From Motiliproteus sediminis (GTDB lineage Bacteria > Pseudomonadota > Gammaproteobacteria > Pseudomonadales > Balneatricaceae): 64,000 bases of DNA. The stretch spans positions 806,001 to 870,000 of the forward strand of contig NZ_JAERQK010000001.1 in the NCBI RefSeq assembly GCF_017912535.1, read 5' to 3'. The position numbers and the translations under genes were made by a program. Under the pieces are notes generated by a model. It ran no database searches. It was not told the DNA's origin and saw only the letters and a program-made list of their open reading frames with translations. Numbering within the stretch: position 1 is the first letter of the stretch; each line of letters starts with the position of its first letter. Below are positions 15,813-25,088 of the stretch, piece after piece.

Positions 15813-17957
15813 GTGACGCACGCGTTAATGGTCGTACCCACCGGTCTGGGTACCGGACTTACCACTACTGTACTTGGGCTGTTTCATGCACTCCGGCGCC
15901 AGGGCGTTCGGGTACACTTTTTCAAGCCGCTCACCCAGCCAACCGAGGGCGATATGCACAGCGACCGGTCGGTGGCGATGCTCAGTAACGCCTGTCCGCT
16001 GCCGGTTGCTGAACCACTCCCGATCCGCGATGCCGAGCACCTGCTCAGTCAGGACCGTGGCGACGAGCTACTGGAAGAGGTGGTTGCCCGCTACGAGTCC
16101 AGCCTCCAGGATGATATCGAAATCGTCATTATCGAAGGCATGGTGCCCACCCGCAGCCAGCCTTATGCCACCCGCATCAACAAAGAGATCGCCCGCGCAC
16201 TGGACGCCGAGGTCATTCTGGTAGCCGCCCCCGGCAACGACAGCATCGAGGCGTTTCAGGATCACATCGATATCACCGCCCGCGCCTTCGGCGGCACCCA
16301 AAGCGGCAAGGTGATCGGCTGTGTACTCAACAAGCTGGGAGCCCCGGTGGATCGCAGCGGACGCATCCCCCTGGACGACCAGTCCGACGACACCCGAGTA
16401 CTGAGCCTGTCCGAAGCGGTGGTGCGCGAGCACGCACAGATCTTCGGTGACCATTTCCGGCTGCTCGGCTGTATTCCCTGGCGGGAGCGTATCGCCGCGC
16501 CACGGGTCAGCGATCTGGCCCAGTTTCTTAACGCCACCATCATCAACCGCGGTGATCTCAACAGCCGCCGTGTCGGCCAGATCTCTCTCTGTGCCCGCAC
16601 GGTGGCCAATATTGTCGATGATCTCAAAGCCGGCAGCCTGATCTTCACCCCCGGCGATCGCGACGACGTGGTGATGGCCGTCTGTCTGGCCGCGCTCAAC
16701 GGTATTGATGTCGCCGGCCTGGTGCTCACCGGTGGGTACCAGCCGGGCGAGAAGGTGATGAAACTCTGCCAGGGAGCAATCGCTACCGGACTACCCATTC
16801 TCAGCGTCAAACAGAACAGCTGGCAGGTCACCCAGTGGCTGGGACGCTTTGAGCAGGAGATGCCGGTCGATGATCTGGACCGCATCGAGCTGACCATGGA
16901 AGTCTGCGCCTCCTTTATCGATTCCGAGTGGTTGCAGTCGTTTTCCGCCACCGTCAGCGAACGGCGCCTGTCGCCACCGGCGTTTCGTTACCAGTTGGTC
17001 GAGCGCGCCCGGGAAGCAAACAAACGCGTGGTGCTGCCGGAGGGTAATGAACCGCGCACTATTAAAGCGGCCGCAATCTGTGCTGCGCGTGGCATCGCCC
17101 GCTGCACCCTGCTAGGCAATCCGGAAGAGATCTACCGTCTCGCCGAAGGTAACGGCATTGAGCTCGGTTCCGGCGTTGATGTCTACGACCCGGACAGCAT
17201 TCGCGGGGATTATATCGATCGCCTGGTTGAACTGCGCCAACACAAGGGGATGACCCCGGTAATCGCCGAGGAGCAGCTGAAAGACAACGTGGTGCTCGGC
17301 ACACTGATGCTGGAGATGGGTCACGTCGATGGCCTGGTGAGCGGTGCTGTTCACACCACCGCCAACACCATCCGCCCGCCACTGCAGCTGATCAAAACCG
17401 CACCCGGTTGCGATCTGGTTTCGTCGATCTTCTTCATGTGCCTGCCCGAGCAGGTGCTGGTTTACGGAGACTGCGCGATCAACCCCGACCCCAGCGCTGA
17501 AGAGCTGGCTGACATCGCCATCCAGAGCGCCGATTCGGCACGGGCCTTCGGAATTCCGCCACGAGTGGCGATGATCAGTTACAGCACCGGCAGTTCCGGC
17601 CAGGGTGACGATGTCGAGAAGGTTCGCGTGGCTACCGAACTGGCGCGAGCCAAACGACCGGATCTGTTGATTGACGGTCCGCTGCAATATGACGCCGCGG
17701 TCATGGAAAGCGTTGCCCGCAGTAAGGCACCGGACAGCAGTGTCGCCGGGCGCGCCACGGTGTTCGTGTTCCCGGATCTTAATACCGGAAACACCACCTA
17801 CAAGGCGGTCCAGCGCAGTGCCGACGTGATCAGCATCGGCCCCATGCTGCAGGGGATGCGCAAACCGGTAAACGATCTGTCACGCGGTGCGTTGGTGGAA
17901 GATATCGTCTTCACCATCGCCCTGACCGCGATTCAAGCCAACAGTACGGAGGCGTAG
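15813..17957 (+). CDS. pta: Phosphate acetyltransferase
   Basis: This 714-residue enzyme interconverts acetyl-CoA and acetyl phosphate. Domains in order are an N-terminal P-loop-like domain (VPTGLGTGLTT at ~8-18), a DRTGG domain in the middle (~210-320), and the catalytic PTA_PTB domain from ~385, with VVLPEGNEPRTIKAA, GLVSGAVHTTANT, SYSTGSSGQGDDVEKV and FVFPDLNTGNTTYK. Length matches the long Pta of E. coli. GTG 15813 is chosen because GAGG stands 6 nt before it and the protein then begins THALMVVPTG, as in relatives. No ackA is beside it. Confidence 0.95.
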   Translation: MTHALMVVPTGLGTGLTTTVLGLFHALRRQGVRVHFFKPLTQPTEGDMHSDRSVAMLSNACPLPVAEPLPIRDAEHLLSQDRGDELLEEVVARYESSLQDDIEIVIIEGMVPTRSQPYATRINKEIARALDAEVILVAAPGNDSIEAFQDHIDITARAFGGTQSGKVIGCVLNKLGAPVDRSGRIPLDDQSDDTRVLSLSEAVVREHAQIFGDHFRLLGCIPWRERIAAPRVSDLAQFLNATIINRGDLNSRRVGQISLCARTVANIVDDLKAGSLIFTPGDRDDVVMAVCLAALNGIDVAGLVLTGGYQPGEKVMKLCQGAIATGLPILSVKQNSWQVTQWLGRFEQEMPVDDLDRIELTMEVCASFIDSEWLQSFSATVSERRLSPPAFRYQLVERAREANKRVVLPEGNEPRTIKAAAICAARGIARCTLLGNPEEIYRLAEGNGIELGSGVDVYDPDSIRGDYIDRLVELRQHKGMTPVIAEEQLKDNVVLGTLMLEMGHVDGLVSGAVHTTANTIRPPLQLIKTAPGCDLVSSIFFMCLPEQVLVYGDCAINPDPSAEELADIAIQSADSARAFGIPPRVAMISYSTGSSGQGDDVEKVRVATELARAKRPDLLIDGPLQYDAAVMESVARSKAPDSSVAGRATVFVFPDLNTGNTTYKAVQRSADVISIGPMLQGMRKPVNDLSRGALVEDIVFTIALTAIQANSTEA

Positions 17958-17963
17958 CCCACC

Positions 17964-18506
17964 ATGCCGATTCTCTGGCGCGATTCGATGGCCATAGGCC
18001 ACCCCACCATCGACAGTGAACACAAATACCTGTTTTGCCTTATAAACGCGGTGGAATTGGCGTTACAGATCGACAACGCACCGGAAGTTGTTCGCTTCTA
18101 CCTCGAACAACTGATCGATTACACCCGCGCCCATTTCGAACATGAAGAGAAGATTCAACTGCAGATCCAGTTCGCCAAGTACGCCGAGCACAAGATGGAG
18201 CACCAGAAGATTCTCAACGAACTGGAGCTCCTGCGCAGCCGCCTGAACGACCTACCGAAGATCAAACCGGACCCGTCGCCGGTAACAGCAGAGCGCGCTG
18301 TGCCGGACGACGAGATCGAAGACTACGATCCCAGCCAGAGTTACGAGGCGCCGGCAGAGCCTGCTACCGACGAACCGCATACCGACGCAGCAACCGCAAA
18401 AACCCTGGCGCAGGTGGTCAGTTTTCTTCGTCACTGGATTCTCGATCACGTACTGCAGAGTGACATTCATATGAAAAGCCCCTTGCAGTCGCTGCGAAAA
18501 CGCTAA
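17964..18506 (+). CDS. Bacteriohemerythrin with acidic insert
   Basis: This 180-residue protein should bind O2 at a di-iron site. Ligands are visible in order: His in DSEHK (~20), HFEHEEK with His and Glu (~57-61), EHKMEHQ (~74-79), then HWILDHVLQSDIHMK near the C-terminus. Between the third and fourth helices an acidic, Pro- and Glu-rich insert (~95-148) separates the two halves; it is longer than in standard ~130-residue hemerythrins. The gene starts 6 nt after pta. A role in O2 sensing, delivery or storage is known for the family. Confidence 0.9.
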   Translation: MPILWRDSMAIGHPTIDSEHKYLFCLINAVELALQIDNAPEVVRFYLEQLIDYTRAHFEHEEKIQLQIQFAKYAEHKMEHQKILNELELLRSRLNDLPKIKPDPSPVTAERAVPDDEIEDYDPSQSYEAPAEPATDEPHTDAATAKTLAQVVSFLRHWILDHVLQSDIHMKSPLQSLRKR

Positions 18507-18514
18507 GCGTTCGC

Positions 18515-18715
18515 TTAATCGTCCTCGGAGTAGACCTCAACCCGGCACGCGCGCTCCTCATCCAGTGCGCCAAGTTCGAGTACCATCGGACGACAACAAA
18601 CCGCGCAGTCATGATACAGAGCCTGGGACTCGCTGATAAACTCCAGTTCCAGCGCGTTCTCCTCACCGCAATAGGGGCAGATAACAGCGCAGGGATACAG
18701 CAGTGTGGCGACCAT
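18515..18715 (-). CDS. CPXCG-motif cysteine-rich protein
   Basis: This 66-residue protein has CPYCGEE near residue 13 and CAVCCRP near 38, a two-CxxC zinc-ribbon-like arrangement of the CPXCG family, with an acidic C-terminus. AGGAGG at 18729-18724 stands 8 nt before ATG 18715, which decides the start over an upstream GTG. Function is unknown. It is convergent with the hemerythrin gene, 8 nt away. Confidence 0.85.
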   Translation of the reverse strand: MVATLLYPCAVICPYCGEENALELEFISESQALYHDCAVCCRPMVLELGALDEERACRVEVYSEDD

Positions 18716-18766
18716 TGAACTCACCTCCTGAGTTCAGTCTAATTCAAAAATCCTCCTGGAAACGCT

Positions 18767-19297
18767 GTGGTGACTGCACCTACTCCAACCGAGACTCAAA
18801 CCCGACGCATCGGAACCGGCTTCTGGGTGCTGTTCTGGCTGCTCGCCCTCGGTTTCGCAAGCTGGTTTTTCGGCAGTTGGGAGCAGCAGCGCGCCTTTCC
18901 CAACCAAGATCCTGCAACGTCAATATCCGCACAACAGACGGAACTGGTGCTGCAAGCGGATCACAAGGGGCACTACCAAGCCAATGGTACGATCAATGGC
19001 ACCCCAGTACGTTTTCTGGTGGACACCGGCGCGACCCAGGTTGCGATTCCGGCATCTCTCGCCAGAACACTCCAGCTTCCGGCTCTGGCCCGGGGGGCGG
19101 CACGCACTGCCAACGGCAATGTGGCCGTTATCCAAACCCGCATTGACCGGCTTACCATCGGGCCAATCCGATTAAGCGCGGTTCCGGCGACCATCATGCC
19201 CGACATGCAGTCTCCCATCCTGCTGGGGATGTCCGCTCTGGGCGAGCTGCAACTGCTCCACCGCGATGGCACCCTGACACTCACACAGCACCACTGA
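18767..19297 (+). CDS. Membrane-anchored retropepsin-like aspartic protease (TIGR02281)
   Basis: This 176-residue protein has one N-terminal membrane segment (~17-37) and then a clan AA aspartic protease domain of retroviral type. The active-site motif is FLVDTGATQVAIP at ~84-96, and ILLGMSALGEL at ~152-162 matches the second conserved segment. As for retropepsins, one DTGA per chain implies a dimer. The protease part is predicted on the periplasmic side. Starts are GTG codons (18767, 18770) without a strong ribosome-binding site. Substrates are unknown. Confidence 0.88.
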   Translation: MVTAPTPTETQTRRIGTGFWVLFWLLALGFASWFFGSWEQQRAFPNQDPATSISAQQTELVLQADHKGHYQANGTINGTPVRFLVDTGATQVAIPASLARTLQLPALARGAARTANGNVAVIQTRIDRLTIGPIRLSAVPATIMPDMQSPILLGMSALGELQLLHRDGTLTLTQHH

Positions 19298-19405
19298 TCT
19301 GCCATTACACCTGCATTTAGTAAGGCTTTGTGTTAGGCTGGAGAGGTTTCATACATCGAGCTCAGGATGAGCCGCCGAATAACGACAACGAGCGGAGGAC
19401 GCGGT

Positions 19406-19609
19406 ATGAACCTCGAACACCTCTCCAGTAAGCTACGCTTGGATATCGATCACCTGCTGTGGCAGCAGCGCACCCAGCACCTGACGCCGGACCAGTTCCG
19501 CGAACGCTTTAACACCATCGCCCGTGGCTACTGCAGCCTGGTTCCGCAGCAGGACCGCGCCGAGGTCCAGCAACTGGTCGAACGATACAAGGCCTCGTTG
19601 CTGCACTGA
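19406..19609 (+). CDS. Small conserved hypothetical protein
   Basis: This 67-residue, mostly helical protein (MNLEHLSSKLRLDIDHLLWQ at the start) was not matched to a known family. GGAGGA at 19394-19399 stands 6 nt before ATG 19406, which decides the start. A hairpin with a T-run follows about 13 nt after the stop, so it is probably a monocistronic real gene. Confidence 0.7.
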   Translation: MNLEHLSSKLRLDIDHLLWQQRTQHLTPDQFRERFNTIARGYCSLVPQQDRAEVQQLVERYKASLLH

Positions 19610-19622
19610 TCGAACTATCCCG

Positions 19623-19664
19623 CAAGGGCAAATCCCCCTTCGTTTCGTGCCCTTGTTATTTTTT
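19623..19664 (+). terminator. Likely intrinsic terminator
   Basis: CAAGGGCA (19623-19630) pairs with TGCCCTTG (19648-19655) around a 17-nt loop and is followed by TTATTTTTT. It ends the small gene at 19406-19609. Confidence 0.65.
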
Positions 19665-19768
19665 CAGCGATAAGGCAGTACGCTGAAATTTTTTTCAATC
19701 GCGGCACGTCAGCCTCTTCTAATCTTAGTGACACCGATAGTTCGCTCATCACAGAGGCTTTACCGACC

Positions 19769-20047
19769 ATGCTCACCTACGAAGACTGCTTAGAACTTTG
19801 CGAGCTTAACCAAAACGAGATCGACGCTATTGCCGAGCATGAACATATTGACCGCCTGCAGGCGCTGGCGGTGGGGGATCATCTGGTTCATTGCCGTGGC
19901 GGAGAAACCAAGATTCGCAAAATGATCATTGACGATATTCGTCACGCCCAGCGCCACGGTGACCGCAGCCACGAGGTTCGTCTTCGTCAGGCGCTAGGCC
20001 ACTTTATCAAGACTCATCCGCATCAGCGGAGCCCTGGGCGCCTCTAA
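19769..20047 (+). CDS. Conserved hypothetical protein, 92 residues
   Basis: This soluble helical protein begins MLTYEDCLELCELNQNEIDA and carries GGETKIRKMIIDDIRHAQRHG near residue 45. It seems to belong to a gammaproteobacterial family of unknown function. AGAGG stands ~12 nt before the ATG. A strong terminator lies 11 nt after the stop, so it is transcribed alone. Confidence 0.72.
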   Translation: MLTYEDCLELCELNQNEIDAIAEHEHIDRLQALAVGDHLVHCRGGETKIRKMIIDDIRHAQRHGDRSHEVRLRQALGHFIKTHPHQRSPGRL

Positions 20048-20057
20048 CGCCCGAGAA

Positions 20058-20084
20058 GCCCCGGCCCTGAGCCGGGGCTTTTTT
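20058..20084 (+). terminator. Strong intrinsic terminator
   Basis: GCCCCGGC (20058-20065) and GCCGGGGC (20071-20078) form an 8-bp stem with a 5-nt loop, extended by AA/TT pairs, and are followed by six T. It terminates the gene at 19769-20047 and lies just beyond the end of the convergent secreted-protein gene. Confidence 0.9.
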
Positions 20085-20094
20085 GATTAACGGA

Positions 20095-20421
20095 TCAGTG
20101 CCGCCTGCGTCCGCCGGAATGGTGGTCCCCACGGCCGTGGCGTCCGCCGCGGTAATGCTCCACACGGCCACGATAGGGTCGTTTCCAGCCCCTGTGGCCA
20201 TGTTTTCTATGCCATCGATACGGACGATATTCACGCGCCCAATGGCGGTAAGGCCTGAGGTGGCCGCGCCATGGTGCAGCGTACTCAAAGCGATAGAAGT
20301 CAGGCGCGTAGCTGTAGCCGCCAATCTCGACCTTGAAATAATCACCGGCGTTGGCAGGTCCGGCGAGCAATAACCCACAAAGCACTACCCCTGCCGCGAC
20401 CCCTTTTACTACTGTACTCAT
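20095..20421 (-). CDS. Secreted His/Arg/Tyr/Gly-rich basic protein
   Basis: This 108-residue protein has a clear signal peptide (STVVKGVAAGVVLCGLLLAGPANAG). The mature part is very basic and low in complexity: repeated WR, YR, HR, GR and HH pairs from ~60 to the end. GGAGGTGATT immediately before ATG 20421 decides the start. No catalytic domain is seen. Such proteins may bind metals or polyanions outside the cytoplasm, but that is only suggested by composition. Confidence 0.75.
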   Translation of the reverse strand: MSTVVKGVAAGVVLCGLLLAGPANAGDYFKVEIGGYSYAPDFYRFEYAAPWRGHLRPYRHWAREYRPYRWHRKHGHRGWKRPYRGRVEHYRGGRHGRGDHHSGGRRRH

Positions 20422-20587
20422 AATCACCTCCGGCTGTTCGGGGATCATTCGAGAAATCGCTGCGGCGACACCCGATGTTCAGCATCAGTATCGAACGGTG
20501 CGGCTGAACCGCTGCTTAACACCGAATGGCAATCCCGCAGATTTTTCCCATACTCAGATAACCCTCACCCACTTGCGGAGGTCTGCC

Positions 20588-20812
20588 ATGCTGCTTAAAG
20601 ACTCCTCCAGCGGCCATCTCGTCGAGGTCATGAACCTTGTTGAGCTGCTCAACCCTTTCGAAGCCCGCACCCAGGTTCAGTTTCAATACGGAGAAGAAGC
20701 GCACCAGCCGGAATACGTTCGCAAAGACCATCTCTGCTTTCCCTCCGGCGAAGCGCTGCCCCGCTGCTGGCTGGACAGCCACTACCGGGATCCGGAGTTG
20801 CGCCGTCACTAA
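20588..20812 (+). CDS. Conserved hypothetical protein, 74 residues
   Basis: This small protein begins MLLKDSSSGHLVEVMNLVELL and ends with FPSGEALPRCWLDSHYRD. Similar ~70-residue proteins occur in Pseudomonas-like bacteria and are sometimes loosely called acetyltransferases, without a visible GNAT domain. GGAGG at 20577-20581 stands 6 nt before the ATG. It lies directly before the fructosamine kinase-like gene, which could be co-transcribed. Confidence 0.75.
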   Translation: MLLKDSSSGHLVEVMNLVELLNPFEARTQVQFQYGEEAHQPEYVRKDHLCFPSGEALPRCWLDSHYRDPELRRH

Positions 20813-20843
20813 CTCGGACAGCCCGCTACCCAGCGCCGTGAAA

Positions 20844-21674
20844 ATGGCGCTTTCGGGGGCGGGTATTATCGCGAAAGGACTGATAAACAGCCGACCTACC
20901 GGCCTGGGCGGGCTTAGCTTCGTGCTCGATTCAGACGTCGGTGAGCTGTTCATAAAGTATCGGCGCCATCCTCCGACCGGATTGTTTCAGGCGGAGGCAG
21001 CGGGCTTGGCGGCGCTGGCAGAGAGCAAAGCCATACCGGTAGTTCAGGTGCGTGCGGTCAACGAGCAATGCATCTGCCTGAACCACCTTCCACCCCGGCC
21101 AGCAACAGCCAAAGACTGGGCACGAGCCGGAGAAAACCTGGCACGGTTGCACCAGATCACGGCACCGCAGTTTGGATTTGATGGCGACAATTACTGCGGC
21201 GACACCCGCCAGATCAATCGCCGAGAAAGGGATGGATACCAGTTCTTCAGTCAGCACCGGCTGCTTTACCAAGCGGGAATGGCGCATCGGAGAGGGTTGC
21301 TGAGCAGTCAGCAGGTAAAACAGCTTGAACGACTCTGTCAACACCTGCCGGAGCTGATTCCCCCGCAACCCGCAGCCTTGATCCATGGCGACCTGTGGCG
21401 TGGCAATCTGCACTCGAGCGGCGGCGAGCTGGTGCTGATCGACCCCGCCTGCCATTTCGGCTGGCCTGAAGCAGAACTGGCGATGACCACTTTATTTGGC
21501 AACCTCCACGCCAATTTTTATGAGGGCTATCAGCATGTTAGCGGTATCGATTCGGACTGGCGCCAGCGCGCAGATCTATACAACCTGTACCACCTGCTCA
21601 ACCATTTGAACCTCTTCGGCAACAGTTATCTCCCTGATATCGATGCCATAATCCGCCGCTTCGGAGCCGCCTGA
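20844..21674 (+). CDS. Fructosamine kinase-like protein
   Basis: This ~276-residue kinase-fold protein matches the fructosamine kinase/YniA family, which phosphorylates ketoamines on glycated protein or small molecules. Motifs are GELFIKYR (ATP-site Lys), the catalytic LIHGDLWRGNLHSS, the metal-binding VLIDPACHFGWPEAELAMTTLFG, and FYEGYQ. The frame is open far upstream across the 74-residue gene; ATG 20844 or GTG 20838 gives the usual family length, but neither has a clear ribosome-binding site, so the start is uncertain. Confidence 0.85.
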   Translation: MALSGAGIIAKGLINSRPTGLGGLSFVLDSDVGELFIKYRRHPPTGLFQAEAAGLAALAESKAIPVVQVRAVNEQCICLNHLPPRPATAKDWARAGENLARLHQITAPQFGFDGDNYCGDTRQINRRERDGYQFFSQHRLLYQAGMAHRRGLLSSQQVKQLERLCQHLPELIPPQPAALIHGDLWRGNLHSSGGELVLIDPACHFGWPEAELAMTTLFGNLHANFYEGYQHVSGIDSDWRQRADLYNLYHLLNHLNLFGNSYLPDIDAIIRRFGAA

Positions 21675-21803
21675 CGGGAAGGAAAAGTTATCCTTGGTGT
21701 CATCGATAAGCTATAGTAACTGTCCAAAATACAGGGACTTGTATGTATTACTCCCTCTTAAGTCATAGTTTTGCCGCAGCACCGGAACCAGAGCATCCCG
21801 GCG

Positions 21804-23522
21804 ATGATGTTTAGCGGCGTCAAGCAACGCCTGTATGCCGGTTTTGTTTTGGTGACCCTGATCACCGCCCTATCCTGCGCCGTCGGCGTTTACCTTTTCC
21901 AAAGCCTGCATACCCAAGCAAACGAGATAGCCCAGGACAAGGTCCCGGCCATGCGTCTGGTGCTGAGAATCGCCAAGGAGAGCCAGCGCATCGGTACTCT
22001 GGTATCGCAACTGCAAAACAGCAGCAAGGCCACCCGCCACCAGACCCTGATCGTCGAACTCCGCCAGCAATGGTTGCAACTCCAGGAGTTATCACGCCAG
22101 TTTTCAGCCCTGCGGGGTTATCAGAACGATAGCAACCACCTGCTCCTTCGGCGAGAGCTGATCGACAACGTGGTTTCCCGCTTTGACGAAATTGAGCAGA
22201 GCGTGCAACAATGCATCGTCACGACAAACCGTCGCCAGGCTATTAGCAACCACATTGACCAGTTTGGACGCCGCTTCCTGCAACAGCTGCATAACCACCA
22301 ACTGCAGTTCGATCAGGCCATGTACAGCGTAACCGAAGGTAAACCCAACCTGACGCGGCTCAAGCGCATTCACCAGCAACACCAAGCACTGGTGGCGTTC
22401 ACCGACAGCGCACAACAGCTGCAACAGCGCGTGAATCAGGTGCCCCAACTAGCTTCAGCGGAGCTGGCAGCGGAACAGCAGCGGGCACGGGAGCAACTTG
22501 AAGCGCTGCAACGGTTGCAGGTTCAGGTAACCGGTGACGCAGGCATTGAGGCACAGCTGTGGGTTCAGGCGCTGGCCGACGCGATCAACGGTGAAGATGC
22601 TATCTATCAAGCCCGTCGGCACGAGCTAGCGCAACTGGATGCTACTAGCGAAGCGTTGGAGCGACATGGTGAAATCGCCTCGGGCATGATGCTCGAGGCC
22701 GACAAATGGGTGCAGAACCTGCACAACGGCATCAATCGCTCAGCCTCATCGCTCAGTCGCCAGATCAACAGCTACACCCTGCTGCTGATCTTTGCCACCC
22801 TGGTGTTCCTGCTACTGGTATTCGCGGTGGTCTGGCTTTACGTCGGGCGGGGTATCATCCTGCCGCTGATAGCCACCAGCCAGGCGATGAATGCTATCGC
22901 CGACGGCCGTACCGAAACCAGCATGCCCCAGTTCGGCGAAGGTGAGATAGGCTTGATGTTGAAATCCCTCGCCCGCCTCAAGGCCTATGTCGTTCAGGTC
23001 AAGAATCAGGCCCAGCGCGACGGTCTGACCGGACTCTACAATCGGCGTCAATTTGACGAAACCCTGGAGCGTGAGTTGCGCCGGGCAGCGCGGGAACAGA
23101 CCCCACTCAGCCTGATCCTGGCCGATATCGACCACTTCAAGGCCTACAACGACAACTATGGCCATATTGCCGGTGACAGTTGCCTCAAGGCGATTGCCCA
23201 ACTACTCCAACGCCAATTTAATCGGGCGGCAGATCATTGCGCCCGCTACGGGGGAGAGGAGTTTGCCATCGTTCTGCCGGCAACGCCGCACGATGCAGCA
23301 GAGCTGCTGGCAGAGGGGCTGGTCGCTCAGGTTGAAGCGCTGAAACTGCCCCATCAATTCAGTGATACAACCGACTGCGTTACCGTCAGCGCCGGTGTTA
23401 TTACGCTGGTGCCGAATCAATCACACAGCCCCCAACTGATCATCGACATGGCCGACAAAGCCCTCTATCAGGCCAAGGAGCAGGGGCGTAACCGGATGAT
23501 CCAGAACACCCTCACCGTCTGA
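21804..23522 (+). CDS. Membrane sensor diguanylate cyclase
   Basis: This ~572-residue protein would make c-di-GMP. Order: membrane segment (~11-32), a long helical periplasmic sensor part (~35-325, Gln-rich coiled-coil-like), a second membrane segment (~330-355), a HAMP-like linker, and a GGDEF domain (~405-570) with DGLTGLYNRRQFD and the active GGEEF. RAAD, five residues before GGEEF, is the RxxD inhibitory site, so product inhibition is expected. ATG 21804 is preferred to an upstream TTG (21771). Confidence 0.9.
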   Translation: MMFSGVKQRLYAGFVLVTLITALSCAVGVYLFQSLHTQANEIAQDKVPAMRLVLRIAKESQRIGTLVSQLQNSSKATRHQTLIVELRQQWLQLQELSRQFSALRGYQNDSNHLLLRRELIDNVVSRFDEIEQSVQQCIVTTNRRQAISNHIDQFGRRFLQQLHNHQLQFDQAMYSVTEGKPNLTRLKRIHQQHQALVAFTDSAQQLQQRVNQVPQLASAELAAEQQRAREQLEALQRLQVQVTGDAGIEAQLWVQALADAINGEDAIYQARRHELAQLDATSEALERHGEIASGMMLEADKWVQNLHNGINRSASSLSRQINSYTLLLIFATLVFLLLVFAVVWLYVGRGIILPLIATSQAMNAIADGRTETSMPQFGEGEIGLMLKSLARLKAYVVQVKNQAQRDGLTGLYNRRQFDETLERELRRAAREQTPLSLILADIDHFKAYNDNYGHIAGDSCLKAIAQLLQRQFNRAADHCARYGGEEFAIVLPATPHDAAELLAEGLVAQVEALKLPHQFSDTTDCVTVSAGVITLVPNQSHSPQLIIDMADKALYQAKEQGRNRMIQNTLTV

Positions 23523-23531
23523 CCTGTGCCG

Positions 23532-24920
23532 TCAGGGCTGTCGCTGACCGTCGCGATAACAGTGACTCGGCTCGCGCATGGTCACAAACTCTTCGGCCGC
23601 CGTTGGATGGATACCGATGGTGGTATCGAATACCGCTTTGGTAGCACCTGCACGCAGCGCCACCGCAATGCCCTGCATGATTTCGCCGGCATCGGCTCCC
23701 ACCATATGGACGCCAACTACGCGCTCACTATCGGCGTCCACCAGCAGCTTCATCAGTGTCCGCTCGTCACTACCACTGAGGGTATGCTTGAGTGCGCGAA
23801 ACTCTGAACGGTAGACATCCAGGTTGGGGTAACGGGTCAGCGCCTGCTCTTCGCTCAAACCCACCGTGCCGATATTGGGTTGGCAGAAGACCGCAGTCGG
23901 TATCAACTCATAATCAACCGGCTTCGCGTTCTCGTCGTAAAGGTGAGCCACCAGTTGCATCCCTTCGGCCAGGGCGACCGGGGTCAGTTGGACCCGGTTG
24001 ATCACGTCACCAATGGCGTACACCGAAGGTGCCGAGGTCTGGAAGTTATCATCGACCTTAATGGCACCGCCCTGAGCCTGCTCCACGCCGGCACTCTCCA
24101 ATCCCAGACCGACGACATTGGGCGCCCGCCCGGTGGCATAAAGAACCGCATCCACCTCCAGCGTCGAGCCATCGGTCAACGCGGCGAGCAGCGACCCGGT
24201 GGCCGTCTTTTCTAGCGACTCGACGTTCAGGTTAAAGCGCAGGTCTACCCCCTTCTTGCGCATTTCTGCGGCCACAAACTCACGCACCTCCTGATCAAAG
24301 CCGCGCAGAAACAGGTCACCCCGGTATAGTTGCGTGGTACGCGCACCCAAACCGGCAAAAATACCGGCAAACTCCACCGCAATATAACCACCGCCCACGA
24401 TCAACACCCGTCGGGGAAACTCGTCCAGATCAAAAATCTCGTTGGATGTGACTGCCAGCTCGCTCCCGGGAAACTCGGGTACGGTCGGCCAACCTCCCGT
24501 AGCGATAAGAATCCGCTCAGCGCGATACCGGCTTCCGTTAACCTCAACCGTATGGGCATCGACAAGCTTGCCGCGCCCGTTGATCACCTGGGCGCCGGAG
24601 TTGTCCAGCAGACGCTGGTAGATTCCGTTCAAGCGGCTAATCTCGGCACTCTTGTTATCGCGTAAACGCTGCCACTGGAAAGGCACCTGCTCGCTGTCCC
24701 AGCCAAAACCTCGCGCCTCCTCGAACATCTCAGCGTAATGCGCGGCGTAAACGTAAAGCTTTTTCGGTACGCAACCCACGTTAACGCAGGTTCCACCCAT
24801 ATAACGATCTTCGGCGACTGCTACACGTACACCCTTGGCTGCCGCCATACGCGCCGCCCGCACGCCCCCCGAACCGGCCCCGATTACAAACAGGTCAAAA
24901 TCATAATCCTTGCTCACCAT
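23532..24920 (-). CDS. gor: Glutathione-disulfide reductase
   Basis: This 462-residue FAD enzyme reduces glutathione disulfide with NADPH. The FAD motif [11 protein letters not shown], the redox-active CVNVGC and the C-terminal HPTAAEE with the catalytic His are all present. After GGGYIAVE, Arg residues at the end of the second nucleotide-binding unit ([14 protein letters not shown]) match the NADPH-selecting pattern of Gor. Its end is 9 nt from the convergent diguanylate cyclase end. Confidence 0.95.
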   Translation of the reverse strand: MVSKDYDFDLFVIGAGSGGVRAARMAAAKGVRVAVAEDRYMGGTCVNVGCVPKKLYVYAAHYAEMFEEARGFGWDSEQVPFQWQRLRDNKSAEISRLNGIYQRLLDNSGAQVINGRGKLVDAHTVEVNGSRYRAERILIATGGWPTVPEFPGSELAVTSNEIFDLDEFPRRVLIVGGGYIAVEFAGIFAGLGARTTQLYRGDLFLRGFDQEVREFVAAEMRKKGVDLRFNLNVESLEKTATGSLLAALTDGSTLEVDAVLYATGRAPNVVGLGLESAGVEQAQGGAIKVDDNFQTSAPSVYAIGDVINRVQLTPVALAEGMQLVAHLYDENAKPVDYELIPTAVFCQPNIGTVGLSEEQALTRYPNLDVYRSEFRALKHTLSGSDERTLMKLLVDADSERVVGVHMVGADAGEIMQGIAVALRAGATKAVFDTTIGIHPTAAEEFVTMREPSHCYRDGQRQP

Positions 24921-25088
24921 GCATCTCCTTCACGCGTGTGAATGCCTCGTACTCTACCCACTCCAGCCCCCGGCCGCCAATTTAAACTAGCAGGGCAAAA
25001 CGATAGACAAAAACAATCGATTACCAGATTACATTAGCTCTGGGTTTGGTTACCTTTAGCGCCATGCTTTGTTATCGGATCTTTGCCC

